NCBI GenBank assembly: GCA_963818855.1
Contig: CAWFUH010000012.1
Location: forward strand, 248,001-312,000
DNA: 64,000 bases
Direction: 5' to 3'
Source of the DNA: Bog-159 sp963818855
GTDB lineage: Bacteria > Acidobacteriota > Terriglobia > Bryobacterales > Bryobacteraceae
Below the pieces are notes generated by a model that saw only the letters and a program-made list of their open reading frames with translations, searched no databases and was not told the DNA's origin. The translations under genes and the position numbers were made by a program. Below, one piece after another: positions 24,992-33,695 of this stretch (the first letter of the stretch is position 1; each line of letters starts with the position of its first letter).

Positions 24992-26022
24992 AGGTGAAAA
25001 GACAGCAGCGATTGAAAGATCCGCGGCTCAAACGCCATGGCGCGGAATGCGGGCTGCCGCAGCCACGTCCTGCGGCCCATGGCCAGCATCAGTTTCGACA
25101 TTAGCATGGGGCGGCGCGCCAGGCGGCGGTGCGCGCGTTGGTAGTGCGCCAGGTCTCCTGACCCCAGGCTCTCGGCCAGCGCCAACGCCTGGCGGAATGC
25201 GAGGCACAGCCCTTCTCCGGTGATAGCATCGACGGAGCCGGAGGCATCTCCCACCAGGGCGACATTGCCGCGATACACGCGCCGCAGCTTGCGGTTTGCG
25301 GTGACCGCGCCGCGTTCGGTGGTCAGGTGCGCCGCTCCCGCCAGGCGCGCCCCCAACTGCGGAAACTGCGCCAAAGCTTCGGGCAGGCGCAGGCGGGAAT
25401 CGCTCGAGATCAGCGCCGCGCAGACCTCGCGCGGGCCGATCGGCGTTACGTAGATCTGGCAGCCGGCGCCCCAATAGAGCTCCATATGGTCACTCCAGGG
25501 AGCAACGGAAAAGTGGATGCGATAACCGAAGCGCACGCCGCCGCAAGATCGCCCGCCGCGGATCCAACCTCGCACGCGCGAATGAAAACCATCCGCGCCG
25601 GCGATCCATCGCGCGTGCACAGTGTCACCCCCGACCGAGACGCACTCCGCGCGAATGCCCGTGACGGGGGTGCCCCACAACATACGCACGCCGGCTGCGG
25701 TCGCCGCTTCGAGCATCCTCGCGTGCAGCACCGTGCGCCGCACGCCCAGGGCATATCCTTCAGGAAACGCCGACGCGAACGAAACGTCGCCATCCACAAA
25801 GCGTATGCCGCAAAAGGGCTGTGCTTCGCCGGCGTCCAGCACTACCCCCAGATCGCGCAATGCGGCCAGGCCGTCAGGCATCAGCCCTTCGCCGCAAGCT
25901 TTATCGATGGGCGGACGCGCACCATCCGCGAGTGTGACACGCAGGCCCTTGCGTCGCGCGGCGATCGCCGCGGCCAAACCTGCGGGACCGCCCCCGATGA
26001 CAAATAGATCCGTGGCCTCCAC
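24970..26022 (-). CDS. FAD-dependent oxidoreductase, geranylgeranyl-reductase/UbiH-like
   Basis: A 350-residue flavoprotein with N-terminal VIGGGPAGLAAAIAARRKG, the ADGARPPIDKACGEGLMP segment typical of geranylgeranyl-reductase-like enzymes, and the second FAD motif VALVGDASGSVDAITGEGL. It probably reduces or hydroxylates an isoprenoid or aromatic compound. It overlaps the YceI gene at its 3' end. Confidence 0.82.
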   Translation of the reverse strand: MEATDLFVIGGGPAGLAAAIAARRKGLRVTLADGARPPIDKACGEGLMPDGLAALRDLGVVLDAGEAQPFCGIRFVDGDVSFASAFPEGYALGVRRTVLHARMLEAATAAGVRMLWGTPVTGIRAECVSVGGDTVHARWIAGADGFHSRVRGWIRGGRSCGGVRFGYRIHFSVAPWSDHMELYWGAGCQIYVTPIGPREVCAALISSDSRLRLPEALAQFPQLGARLAGAAHLTTERGAVTANRKLRRVYRGNVALVGDASGSVDAITGEGLCLAFRQALALAESLGSGDLAHYQRAHRRLARRPMLMSKLMLAMGRRTWLRQPAFRAMAFEPRIFQSLLSFHLCVPNFS

Positions 26023-26066
26023 ATTAAGCAGATGTGCGCCGGCGTCCTAAAGTTCCGGCGAGCTTG

Positions 26067-26915
26067 TTAACTCAGGCTTTCTAGAAATTGAAAGCTCTTG
26101 CGCAGCGATTCTATAGGATTGCCGGGCGTTTCATCCTGCTCGACGAAGTAGTGTTTCACCCCCACTTCCTTGGCCGTGCGCACGGCTGCGGCTACATCCA
26201 CCGCACCGTCGCTGAGATCGTGAAATCCGGCTTCAGGGATGTTCTCGTCAAAGCGTGAGGGAACGCCGGCCGCGACGTTCTTCAAGTGCACTAGCGAAAT
26301 GCGATCGCCATATTGTTTCAAGACGGCGACCGGATCGGCGCCGCCGACGTGCACCCACATGATGTCCAGTTCCAGGCCGACGAGCTGCGGATCGGTGCTC
26401 TTCATGAGGACGTCGAGCAGCCGCCCTTCCGGCGTCGGCCGAAACTCGAACGCATGGTTGTGATAGCAGAGCCGCATCCCGGCTTTGCGGGCCAGTTCGC
26501 CGGCGGTGTTCAGTGTTTGTCCCAGCTTGCGAATCATCTCCACGCCGCCGCGGTCGCGCGGATCGATCCAGGGGCAGACTACGTATTCGAAATCATGCTT
26601 CTTGGCTTCCTCCATGGCGGCCGGGAGTTTTTCGGGCTGGTGTACGAAGACCTGCGAGTCCAGGTGCACGCTGACCGGCTTCAGGGAAGTCTGTTTGAGG
26701 CTGGGCCAGATGGCATCCAGGCCATCGGCGGTGCATTCCACTTCGCGATACCCGATCTGCTCGATGGCGCGTAACGTCTCGAGCGGTTTCGCGGGTAAAA
26801 CGTGGCGCACAGTGTAGAGTTGGACGCCCACCACAGGGAGAGCGCGGGCGTTGAGAGAGGCGGCGGTTGTCATAACCGTAGTAGTCAGAAACGAACGACG
26901 GGAAATCGAATACAT
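26067..26915 (-). CDS. exported sugar phosphate isomerase/epimerase-like TIM-barrel protein
   Basis: A 282-residue protein with a Tat-like N-terminus (SRRSFLTTTVMTTAASLNARA). TIM-barrel elements: LRAIEQIGYREVECTADG, YVVCPWIDP, LCYHNHAFEF, GLELDIMWVHVGG and SLVHLKNVA, as in xylose-isomerase-like (AP_endonuc_2) proteins. It is related in kind to the gene at 22864-23790 but clearly a different branch. Confidence 0.78.
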   Translation of the reverse strand: MYSISRRSFLTTTVMTTAASLNARALPVVGVQLYTVRHVLPAKPLETLRAIEQIGYREVECTADGLDAIWPSLKQTSLKPVSVHLDSQVFVHQPEKLPAAMEEAKKHDFEYVVCPWIDPRDRGGVEMIRKLGQTLNTAGELARKAGMRLCYHNHAFEFRPTPEGRLLDVLMKSTDPQLVGLELDIMWVHVGGADPVAVLKQYGDRISLVHLKNVAAGVPSRFDENIPEAGFHDLSDGAVDVAAAVRTAKEVGVKHYFVEQDETPGNPIESLRKSFQFLESLS

Positions 26916-26937
26916 GTTCTTATGTTATAGCGCGTCA

Positions 26938-27005
26938 GTGGGGCAGGACTCCAGTCCTGCGGCGGGTCTCCAGACCCGCCATGTGGCGGGAGTGGACGCC
27001 AGCCC
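26938..27005 (+). repeat. modular hairpin repeat between two minus-strand genes
   Basis: GCAGGACTCCAGTCCTGC, then GCGGGTCTCCAGACCCGC, then a degenerate GGCGGGAGTGGACGCC. The left end is GTGGGGC and the right end AGCCCA. It lies between the PQQ gene's 3' end and the upstream region of the 26067-26915 gene. Confidence 0.85.
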
Positions 27006-27008
27006 AAC

Positions 27009-28814
27009 CTAATTCAGCCCAAATGCCAGCAGCACATTTCCCGGCATGCCGCCCAACGCGCCGTAACCCGAACTGACAAACAGCATGCCGCCCGAGACAA
27101 CCGCTCCACTAGCGCTCATCGACCCGCCGTGCGCCTTCACGCCGTTCACGGTGTCGAAATCGCGCAGTGTATCGTAATCCCAGATCAGCGCGCCGTCCGC
27201 CGTATTGTAAGCGCGCAGATGCCCGTCCATCGAGCCGGAGAAGACCACCCCCGGAATCAGCGTGGCAGGCGCCATCTGGGCCGGCGTGCATCCCAGCGTG
27301 CCGGTGCACTTCGGTTTCGCGGGTGCCGCATACCAGGCCTTTTCACCCGTGGCGATGCGCAGCGCAAACAGTCCGCCGCCCACGTTCGGGTCGCCTCCCT
27401 CGGTCGGGCCCAGCAAAGTGAAATCGGAGAGGGGAACGTATACCTTCTCCGCGTCAGCCGCGGGCCCGAACATGATTCCACCCAAAACCCCGCCTTTCCC
27501 CAGGCGCTGCTGCCAGACCACGCTGCCCTCGTGATCCGGATCGAGCGCCCACATCACGCCGGATTTCTGCCCCACCAGCAGCAGGCGCTTGCCGCCATCC
27601 GATACCAGGATCGGCGATGCGCCAATATCCGTATCATCGCCAGCCTTCTCCGGACAATTGGCCTGGTTCGGAAGTACGCAGGCCACATTCCAATGGTCCG
27701 CGGGCGTCAGTTGCTTCGACCACAGGATCTTCCCGCTTTCCATGTCGAGCGCCAGCACGGCGTCGCTGGCAGTCGTTTCCGGACCGGAGTGTTCGTTGCC
27801 CGTGCCCACATACAGCACTTTGCGCTTCACGTCGACAGTCGGGGCGGACCATACCGAGACGCCCGATGGTCCCATCATCTGCGTGCCGGCCGAGTTCACG
27901 CGCGTAGGTTTCGGCTCGGGAATCGTGAATGTCTTCCAAAGACGCTCGCCATTGCGCGCATCCAGCGCCACCACGCTGCCGCGCGCCGTGCAGCACTCGT
28001 ATTTCGGGTCGCCGGCCGCAACGAACTCCTCGGCGCCGGTCGAGACCGGAACGTACAGCCGCCCTTCGAATAGCACCGGGCTGCCGGTGATGTGCGAGAA
28101 AGGATGCTCGTCCACACGCGTTTTCCAGAGCAGCGCGCCCGAATCCGCATCCACGGCGTAGGCGGTGGACTGCGCGTCTCCGAAATACACCGCGTGGCGG
28201 CCGCTCCCGATTGGCGCCACGTTAATCGCCGTGCGCACGGTCTGGGCCGCGTGGAATGTCCAGTAGGTGCAGCCGGTGCGCGCGTCGAGCGCATATACCG
28301 CGCCGCCCGCGCTGCCCACGAACAGCCGGCCATCCGCCGCCGAAGGCTGGCCGAGGGCCGAGGTGGCGCCCGGAAAACCGAACGCCCACTTGAGCTTCAA
28401 TTTGCCGACGTCAGCGGGCCCCAAACCCGCCGCCGCCGCGCTTTGCCTGCGGCTGTTTTCCGGATCCACGCTCCAGCCGTGCCAGCCGCGCAGGTCCGCG
28501 AGCGGTGCGGGCGATGCCCGGCACGGTCCGCCGCTCACTTCCTCCGGCTCCTTCGCGCCCAAATAGGCGGCGATCATCATGCGCTGCATCACAGGCAGCG
28601 ACCCCGCCACCAGGATCATCTTGCCTGTGGTCAGGGCATCGAAAATCTTGGCTCGCGACATCTGCCGCAACGCCTCAGGCGCCGGCGCGTGCGTCGCACT
28701 TCCCGCCTTGTGGCAGCCCGCGCAGTTCTTTTCGAACAACTCCGCGCCGCTTTGGGATTTCGCCTCCGGGATTGCCAGCGACGCGGCCAGCAAAATCCAC
28801 GCAAAATTTTTCAT
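27009..28814 (-). CDS. exported quinoprotein with N-terminal cytochrome c domain (PQQ-type beta-propeller)
   Basis: A 601-residue protein with a signal peptide. A single heme site FEKNCAGCHKAG lies near residue 30, with a distal Met candidate (SLPVMQRMM). After about residue 120 comes a PQQ-like eight-blade propeller with repeated VYALDARTG, VVALDARNGERLWK, VLALDMESGKILW and AYNTADGALIWDY strands. The vicinal cysteine pair (YECCTARG) is typical of quinoprotein dehydrogenases. The cytochrome-first fusion recalls polyvinyl-alcohol-dehydrogenase-like enzymes. It likely oxidises alcohols in the periplasm; the substrate is unknown. Confidence 0.82.
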   Translation of the reverse strand: MKNFAWILLAASLAIPEAKSQSGAELFEKNCAGCHKAGSATHAPAPEALRQMSRAKIFDALTTGKMILVAGSLPVMQRMMIAAYLGAKEPEEVSGGPCRASPAPLADLRGWHGWSVDPENSRRQSAAAAGLGPADVGKLKLKWAFGFPGATSALGQPSAADGRLFVGSAGGAVYALDARTGCTYWTFHAAQTVRTAINVAPIGSGRHAVYFGDAQSTAYAVDADSGALLWKTRVDEHPFSHITGSPVLFEGRLYVPVSTGAEEFVAAGDPKYECCTARGSVVALDARNGERLWKTFTIPEPKPTRVNSAGTQMMGPSGVSVWSAPTVDVKRKVLYVGTGNEHSGPETTASDAVLALDMESGKILWSKQLTPADHWNVACVLPNQANCPEKAGDDTDIGASPILVSDGGKRLLLVGQKSGVMWALDPDHEGSVVWQQRLGKGGVLGGIMFGPAADAEKVYVPLSDFTLLGPTEGGDPNVGGGLFALRIATGEKAWYAAPAKPKCTGTLGCTPAQMAPATLIPGVVFSGSMDGHLRAYNTADGALIWDYDTLRDFDTVNGVKAHGGSMSASGAVVSGGMLFVSSGYGALGGMPGNVLLAFGLN

Positions 28815-28856
28815 CGTATGATCCTACGTTTGCGGTAACATGCTTGTCAAATGGAC
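28795..28856 (+). repeat. left copy of a duplicated intergenic segment flanking the hic module
   Basis: 28832-28856 is identical over 25 bases to 29328-29352 (core TGCGGTAACATGCTTG). The 35 bases before it are similar but diverged in both copies (AAATTTTTC, TCG and GATCCT are shared). This copy includes the real quinoprotein start codon. Confidence 0.8.
28822..28851 (-). promoter_or_regulatory. candidate promoter of the quinoprotein gene
   Basis: On the minus strand TTGACA (28851-28846) and TAGGAT (28827-28822) are separated by 18 bases. The start ATG (28814) is only seven bases after the -10, so the message would be leaderless or nearly so. A near-identical TTGACA region occurs at 29342-29347 ahead of the hic relic. 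Confidence 0.45.
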
Positions 28857-28879
28857 ACCCGACAGGAGGTGGCGCTGCT

Positions 28880-29089
28880 TCACGCTGCCGTGATGTATTC
28901 GGCAATCGTGCTGGGCTCGGGGATCTGCTCTCCGTCTTCCCGCATTCCGGCAAGGTGCATCTGAATCGCCCGGCGCATCAGTTCGGCAGTTTCTTCAATC
29001 GTGGCGCCTGCGGCGACGCATACTGGAAGGTCTGGAACGTGCGCACTGTAACCGGTCGCGGTCTTCTCGAACAGGACGGCGTATCTCAT
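28880..29089 (-). CDS. hicB: HicB-family antitoxin (toxin partner decayed)
   Basis: A 69-residue protein: MRYAVLFEKTATGYSAHVPDLPVCVAAG, then TIEETAELMRRAIQMHL, the compact alpha/beta HicB fold. HicB neutralises the mRNA-cleaving toxin HicA. Its ATG overlaps the stop of a broken hicA frame, as in intact hicAB operons. With the toxin gone it would be an orphan antitoxin. Confidence 0.8.
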   Translation of the reverse strand: MRYAVLFEKTATGYSAHVPDLPVCVAAGATIEETAELMRRAIQMHLAGMREDGEQIPEPSTIAEYITAA

Positions 29090-29180
29090 TGTTTCAACCC
29101 CGCTCGTTTGACGATGTTCTTTCGAAATTGACCAGCACCCACAAGTCTGGTTCCACCAGCTTGATTGCGTCGCGGACCCT
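29087..29180 (-). pseudogene. hicA: hicA toxin remnant
   Basis: Just upstream of hicB, one frame reads RVRDAIKLVEPDLWVLVNF, which matches a HicA N-terminal helix and strand. Another frame reads FRKNIVKRAGLKQ and stops over the hicB ATG, which matches the HicA C-terminus (usually xLxxIxxxAGL). The middle with the catalytic glycine-serine-histidine region is missing. Internal deletion with frameshift is the simplest reading. The matches are short. Confidence 0.5.
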
Positions 29181-29293
29181 GAAGGTTAATCGTGGCTCTT
29201 TCCGCGCCGGTGTGTCAACCCACGCGCGCTGACGTAACCAACTACCGGCGATTGCCGCCCGGAAAGTGTGTACCGCAGCTAAAACTGCGCAAT

Positions 29294-29352
29294 CACGGGC
29301 AAATTTTTCTTCGCTTAGATCCTGTGATGCGGTAACATGCTTGTCAAATGGA
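29294..29352 (+). repeat. right copy of the duplicated segment, next to potA
   Basis: Second copy of the segment at 28795-28856. The quinoprotein start codon is lost here (CAT became CTT), while the potA ATG (29348) lies inside the identical core. TTGACA on the minus strand (29347-29342) with CAGGAT 17 bases on could drive the hic relic. Confidence 0.8.
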
Positions 29353-30307
29353 GTCTATTCTGGAATTGCGCCGTCTGGTGAAGCATTACCCCAACCAGCG
29401 CGCCGTGGATGGCATCTCGCTGCAGATTCCGCGCGGCGGATTCTACTCGCTGCTGGGGCCTTCGGGCTGCGGCAAAACCACCACCCTGCGCCTGATCGCC
29501 GGCTTCGAGCAGCCCACTTCCGGCGAAGTGCTGCTGGATGGCGTGGTGGTCAACGACCAGAAGCCGTACCAGCGCAACGTCAGCACCGTGTTTCAGAATT
29601 ACGCCCTGTTCCCGCACCTGACGGCCGCGGAAAATATCGCCTTCGGGCTGAAGCGCAAGAACCAGCCGAATCTCGCACAGCGTGTGCGCGAAGCGCTGGA
29701 ACTGGTGCGGCTGACCGGCAAGGAAGCGCGCCATCCGGCCCAGCTTTCCGGTGGCGAGCGGCAGCGCGTGGCACTGGCGCGATCACTGGTGCTGGAGCCC
29801 GATGTATTGCTGCTCGACGAACCGTTAGCTGCGCTCGATCCCAAATTGCGCAAGCAGATGCGCCTGGAGTTGAAGGAGATGCAGCGCCGCGTGGGGATCA
29901 CGTTTCTGCTGGTCACCCACGATCAGGAAGAAGCGCTCTCCATGTCCGATCAGTTGGCGGTGATGAACGCCGGCGCCATCGAACAGGTGGGCACCCCGCA
30001 GGACGTGTACCTGCGCCCCCGCACAAAGTTCGTAGCCGGCTTCCTGGGCGCAGTGAACTGGATCGACGGCGTCGGCCTGCGCCCGGAGGTCACCCGCATC
30101 TCGCGCACGCTACCATCGAACGGCGGCCCGTTTCGTCCAGCCACCGTGACCGGCTCGGTCTTCCTGGGCAATTGCGTGCACGTGCTGACGCGCCTCGAAA
30201 GCGGCGAGGACGCCGTCGCCGAGATTCCACGCAATAACGGCACGTACCACGCGGGCGAACAAATCCACCTCTGCTGGAATCCGTCCGACGAGATGATCTT
30301 TCCATGA
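29348..30307 (+). CDS. potA: spermidine/putrescine-type ABC importer ATPase
   Basis: A 319-residue PotA-type ATPase: Walker A LGPSGCGKTTTLR, signature LSGGERQRVALARSL, Walker B DVLLLDEPLAALD, H-loop LVTHDQEEAL, and a C-terminal TOBE-like regulatory domain (VTGSVFLGNCVHVLTRLE). It is first of four overlapping genes (ATGA overlap with potB). It energises polyamine or related uptake. Confidence 0.9.
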   Translation: MESILELRRLVKHYPNQRAVDGISLQIPRGGFYSLLGPSGCGKTTTLRLIAGFEQPTSGEVLLDGVVVNDQKPYQRNVSTVFQNYALFPHLTAAENIAFGLKRKNQPNLAQRVREALELVRLTGKEARHPAQLSGGERQRVALARSLVLEPDVLLLDEPLAALDPKLRKQMRLELKEMQRRVGITFLLVTHDQEEALSMSDQLAVMNAGAIEQVGTPQDVYLRPRTKFVAGFLGAVNWIDGVGLRPEVTRISRTLPSNGGPFRPATVTGSVFLGNCVHVLTRLESGEDAVAEIPRNNGTYHAGEQIHLCWNPSDEMIFP

Positions 30308-31176
30308 CGGCCGCCGGCTGGGAACCCAGCAAAACAGCGTCCGGCTGGGAACGCCTGCGCGCGTGGTTCCTGCTGCCGGCATGGGTTTGGATGGTGGCGC
30401 TGTTCGCCGCTCCGTTCGCCATCGTCATTATCTACAGCCTGCTCACGCGCGGCGCGTACGGGGGGCTCGGCCAACCCTGGACGCTCGAAAACTATCAGCG
30501 GCTCTTCGATCCGCTCTACCTGGGCATCGTGCTGCGGTCGTTCGTGATGGCGGGGGCGACGACGCTCATTTGCCTGCTAATGGGCTTTCCGCTGGCCCTG
30601 TTCATCTCGCGCGCGGGCAGCCGCAAGAATATCTACCTGCAACTTGTGATCCTGCCGTTCTGGACCAGCTTCCTGGTGCGGCTCTACGCGTGGCTGTTCC
30701 TGCTGCGCGATACCGGCCTGATCAACACGGCGCTCTTGCATCTCGGCCTGATTCACGCGCCGCTCCCGCTGCTGTATAACGACGGCGCGGTGCTGCTAGG
30801 CCTGGTGTACGGCTATCTGCCGTTCATGGTGCTGCCGGTTTACGCCACGCTGGAGCGCCTGGATCCCGCGCTGGTGGAAGCGGCCGCGGACCTCGGCGCG
30901 AAACCCTGGCCCACGCTGCTGCACGTCGTCCTGCCATTGTCCGCGCCCGGCGTCCGCGCCGGCAGTGTGCTGGTTTTCATTCCCGCGCTGGGCGCGTACC
31001 TGACGCCCGATCTGCTGGGTGGCGGCCGCACGGTGCTGATCGGCAACCTGGTGCAGAACCAGTTCACCAATGCGCGCGACTGGCCGTTCGGCGCGGCCCT
31101 TTCGGTCGGATTGATGGCGCTGGTGGGCGTGCTGGTGCTTTGGATGCTGCGCCGCGATCGGGAAGGCCTGGTATGA
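30304..31176 (+). CDS. potB: polyamine ABC transporter permease, PotB type
   Basis: A 290-residue inner-membrane protein with about six spans (WVWMVALFAAPFAIVIIYSL near the start). The EAA loop reads LVEAAADLGAKPWPTLLHVVLP, the contact site for the ATPase. It overlaps potA and potC by four bases each. Confidence 0.9.
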   Translation: MTAAGWEPSKTASGWERLRAWFLLPAWVWMVALFAAPFAIVIIYSLLTRGAYGGLGQPWTLENYQRLFDPLYLGIVLRSFVMAGATTLICLLMGFPLALFISRAGSRKNIYLQLVILPFWTSFLVRLYAWLFLLRDTGLINTALLHLGLIHAPLPLLYNDGAVLLGLVYGYLPFMVLPVYATLERLDPALVEAAADLGAKPWPTLLHVVLPLSAPGVRAGSVLVFIPALGAYLTPDLLGGGRTVLIGNLVQNQFTNARDWPFGAALSVGLMALVGVLVLWMLRRDREGLV

Positions 31177-31931
31177 AGCGCTGGCTGGCTCTCTATGCCG
31201 CGGCGGTCTACCTGTTCCTGCATGTGCCGCTGGTGATCCTGGCCGTGTTCAGTTTCAATTCGTCGCGCTTCACGGTATGGAAGGGCTTCTCGCTGCATTG
31301 GTATCGTGCGATTTTCCAGGACCAGCAGCTTGCCGAATCCGCATGGAACAGCGTGATCATCGCCCTGGCGGCCACCATTTTTTCCACCATCGCAGGAACG
31401 CTCTGCGCTTACGGCTTATGGAAGCGCGGCTCGAAGCTGCTCTCCGGATCGCTTTATCTTTCGCTGGTGACGCCCGAGATCGTGATGGGCATCTCGCTGC
31501 TGGCGCTGTTCCAATGGTCGTTCCGATGGCTGCACTGGCGGCTGGGACTGCATACGGTGATCCTGGCGCACGTGGCGTTTTCGATCGCCTACGTGGTGAT
31601 CGTGGTGGCCGCGCGCCTGCGCACGTTCAGCCCGTCGCTGGAGGAAGCCGCGCTCGACCTGGGCGCCACCGAGTGGCAGGCATTCCGCTACGTGACGCTG
31701 CCCGCGCTGCTGCCCGGCATCGTGGCTGCCGCGCTGCTGGCACTCACGGTTTCGTTCGACGATTACGTCATCACCAGCATGGTGGCGGGCGTCGATTCGG
31801 AAACGCTGCCCATGGTGATCTACGCCATGGCGCGGCGTGGGGCGAGTCCGGTGATCAACGCGATTTCGGCGTTGATCGTGGTGGTCTTCGGCGGGCTGGT
31901 GCTCGTCTCCGAGCGGGTGCGCGCATCGTGA
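31173..31931 (+). CDS. potC: polyamine ABC transporter permease, PotC type
   Basis: A 252-residue permease from ATG 31173 (ATGA overlap), with VYLFLHVPLVILAVFSFNSSRF at the start and the EAA loop LEEAALDLGATEWQAFRYVTLP. It pairs with the PotB-type subunit. The longer frame from 31140 is inside potB and rejected. Confidence 0.9.
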   Translation: MKRWLALYAAAVYLFLHVPLVILAVFSFNSSRFTVWKGFSLHWYRAIFQDQQLAESAWNSVIIALAATIFSTIAGTLCAYGLWKRGSKLLSGSLYLSLVTPEIVMGISLLALFQWSFRWLHWRLGLHTVILAHVAFSIAYVVIVVAARLRTFSPSLEEAALDLGATEWQAFRYVTLPALLPGIVAAALLALTVSFDDYVITSMVAGVDSETLPMVIYAMARRGASPVINAISALIVVVFGGLVLVSERVRAS

Positions 31932-32959
31932 ACCGGTTGCTCAGTCGGCGCGTCTTTCTGATGGGCGTCGCGGGCGCGGCGGGATGCGCGCGCGGGCGGC
32001 CGCGCCTCAACGTCTACAACTGGTCGAACTACGTGGCGCCCGACACAGTCGCCAATTTCGAGCGTGAGTGCGGCGTGCGCGTGCGATACGCCACTTACGA
32101 AAGCAACGAAGAGATGCTGGCCAAGGTACTGGGCGGCAACTCCGGTTGGGACGTCGTTTTTCCTACGCACAATCGCATCTCCCCCATGCGCCAGTACGGT
32201 CTGCTGGCGGCGCTAGATCATGCCCGCCTGACTAATCTGCCGAACCTGGAGGCGCGCTTTCAAACGCCGCCATGGGACCCGCAGCTGGAAAACTGCGTTC
32301 CCTACATGTGGGGGGCGACGGGTATCGCCTACAACGTTTCCGTCACGCCCGCGCCCGCCGCCTGGGCCGATCTGTGGGAGGCGCGCCTGAAGGGGCGGCT
32401 CACCATGCTGGACGATCCCGAGGAGGTGCTGGGCGCCTGCCTGCTGAAGCTGCGGCTGTCATACAACTCGACGGGCGGCGACCACCTGCGGCGCGCGGAG
32501 CACGAAGCCATTGAGCAGAAACCGCTACTCCGCGCTTATCTGAACGCCGAGTATCGCGACCAGATGGTGGCGGGAGATATCCTGGTGGCGCACTCCTGGG
32601 CGACCACCGCGCAGCAGGCCATCGACGCCGCGCCGCAGCTCGCGTTTGCCTATCCCGCCGAGGGTTTCCCGTTGTATTGCGACAACGCGGTATTGCTGCG
32701 GGAGAGCCGCCGCGCGGAACTGGCGCACGCGTTCATCAATTACCTGTTGCGCGCGCCGGTGGCCGCTGCGATCGTGGAGACTTCGCGTACGGCCACAGCC
32801 AACGCGGCGGCGCAGGCCTTGCTGCCGGACGCACTGCGGCGCAATACCACGCTCTTTCCCTCCGCCGAGACGCTGGCACGCGGGCAGTGGATCGGCACCA
32901 TGCCGGCCGCCACGCAGCGGTTGCGGGACAGGATATGGACGGAAATCAAATCGGCGTGA
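31928..32959 (+). CDS. potD: polyamine-binding lipoprotein, PotD type
   Basis: A 343-residue binding protein from GTG 31928 (GTGA overlap). The N-terminus has RRVFLMGVAGAAGC, combining a twin-arginine and a lipobox. It continues LNVYNWSNYVAPDTVANFE, the hallmark start of PotD/PotF proteins, and has YATYESNEEMLAKVLGG. It delivers the substrate to the PotBC pore. Confidence 0.9.
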   Translation: MNRLLSRRVFLMGVAGAAGCARGRPRLNVYNWSNYVAPDTVANFERECGVRVRYATYESNEEMLAKVLGGNSGWDVVFPTHNRISPMRQYGLLAALDHARLTNLPNLEARFQTPPWDPQLENCVPYMWGATGIAYNVSVTPAPAAWADLWEARLKGRLTMLDDPEEVLGACLLKLRLSYNSTGGDHLRRAEHEAIEQKPLLRAYLNAEYRDQMVAGDILVAHSWATTAQQAIDAAPQLAFAYPAEGFPLYCDNAVLLRESRRAELAHAFINYLLRAPVAAAIVETSRTATANAAAQALLPDALRRNTTLFPSAETLARGQWIGTMPAATQRLRDRIWTEIKSA

Positions 32960-32974
32960 TCAGGCTGGCCTGAT

Positions 32975-33409
32975 TTAAGCCGGAATAATGCGCGCGTGAC
33001 GTTTGTGGCCGTAATCGAGCAGCGACTGGTCGCGAGTCATTAAGCGTGCGCCGATATTGCGCGCTGTGGCAACCAGGATACGGTCCGCGGGATCGGCATG
33101 CATGTCTCCGGGGAGCCGTGTGCTTTCGACTGCGATTTCCGGAGTGAGGGCAACCAGTGACAGGCCGGGCGTCTCCAGCGCCTGACGCACCCACTCCATG
33201 CAGTCCATACTGATCCGGATGCGGCCCTTGGATTCCAGCAGCGCGATTTCCCAGACCGAGATGATCGATACACACAAACTGCCTGTCGCGGCGGCCTGGC
33301 GTATCCGATCGACGGTTCCGTGCGAGAATTTATCCAATTGGCCGGACTGCAGCCAGATCCAGCAGTGCGTATCCAGCAGCAGCAGGTCGTCTTCAGATAT
33401 CGCCGTCAT
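32975..33409 (-). CDS. vapC: PIN-domain toxin (VapC-like RNase)
   Basis: A 144-residue PIN protein from ATG 33409: LLLLDTHCWIW (first Asp), SVWEIALLESKGRI (Glu), ADRILVATARNIGARLMTRDQSLLDYG (two more Asp). All four acidic metal ligands are present, so it looks active. It follows the antitoxin gene with a 17-base overlap. Confidence 0.85.
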   Translation of the reverse strand: MTAISEDDLLLLDTHCWIWLQSGQLDKFSHGTVDRIRQAAATGSLCVSIISVWEIALLESKGRIRISMDCMEWVRQALETPGLSLVALTPEIAVESTRLPGDMHADPADRILVATARNIGARLMTRDQSLLDYGHKRHARIIPA

Positions 33410-33653
33410 CGCGGTCGGCGTTCCAAACCTCACCCGTCGGACCCACGATGTCCCCTAGGATCTCGACGGTTCCCCGCATTCTCCCGAAGATGTCGGGCAT
33501 TTCAGTGGCTAGCGGAAGCAGGCGCGCCACGGGCTTGCCCCGCTTCGTGATGATGATCTCGCGATGTTTCTGTTGTACCTCGTCGAGCAGCTTCAAGCAT
33601 TTGGCTTTGAACTCGCCAGCCGGAATCTCAGTGCGGGTCGATTTAGCCTTCAT
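33393..33653 (-). CDS. Phd/YefM-type antitoxin
   Basis: An 86-residue protein: EIPAGEFKAKCLKLLDEV, then IIITKRGKPVARLLPL, the Phd/YefM DNA-binding fold, and an acidic toxin-binding tail (MRGTVEILGDIVGP, NADRDDGDI). It precedes and overlaps the PIN toxin gene and probably represses the pair. Confidence 0.85.
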   Translation of the reverse strand: MKAKSTRTEIPAGEFKAKCLKLLDEVQQKHREIIITKRGKPVARLLPLATEMPDIFGRMRGTVEILGDIVGPTGEVWNADRDDGDI

Positions 33654-33695
33654 GACTGGTCATTTTACCATGGTCACGACGCCGCCCGGCCCTCG

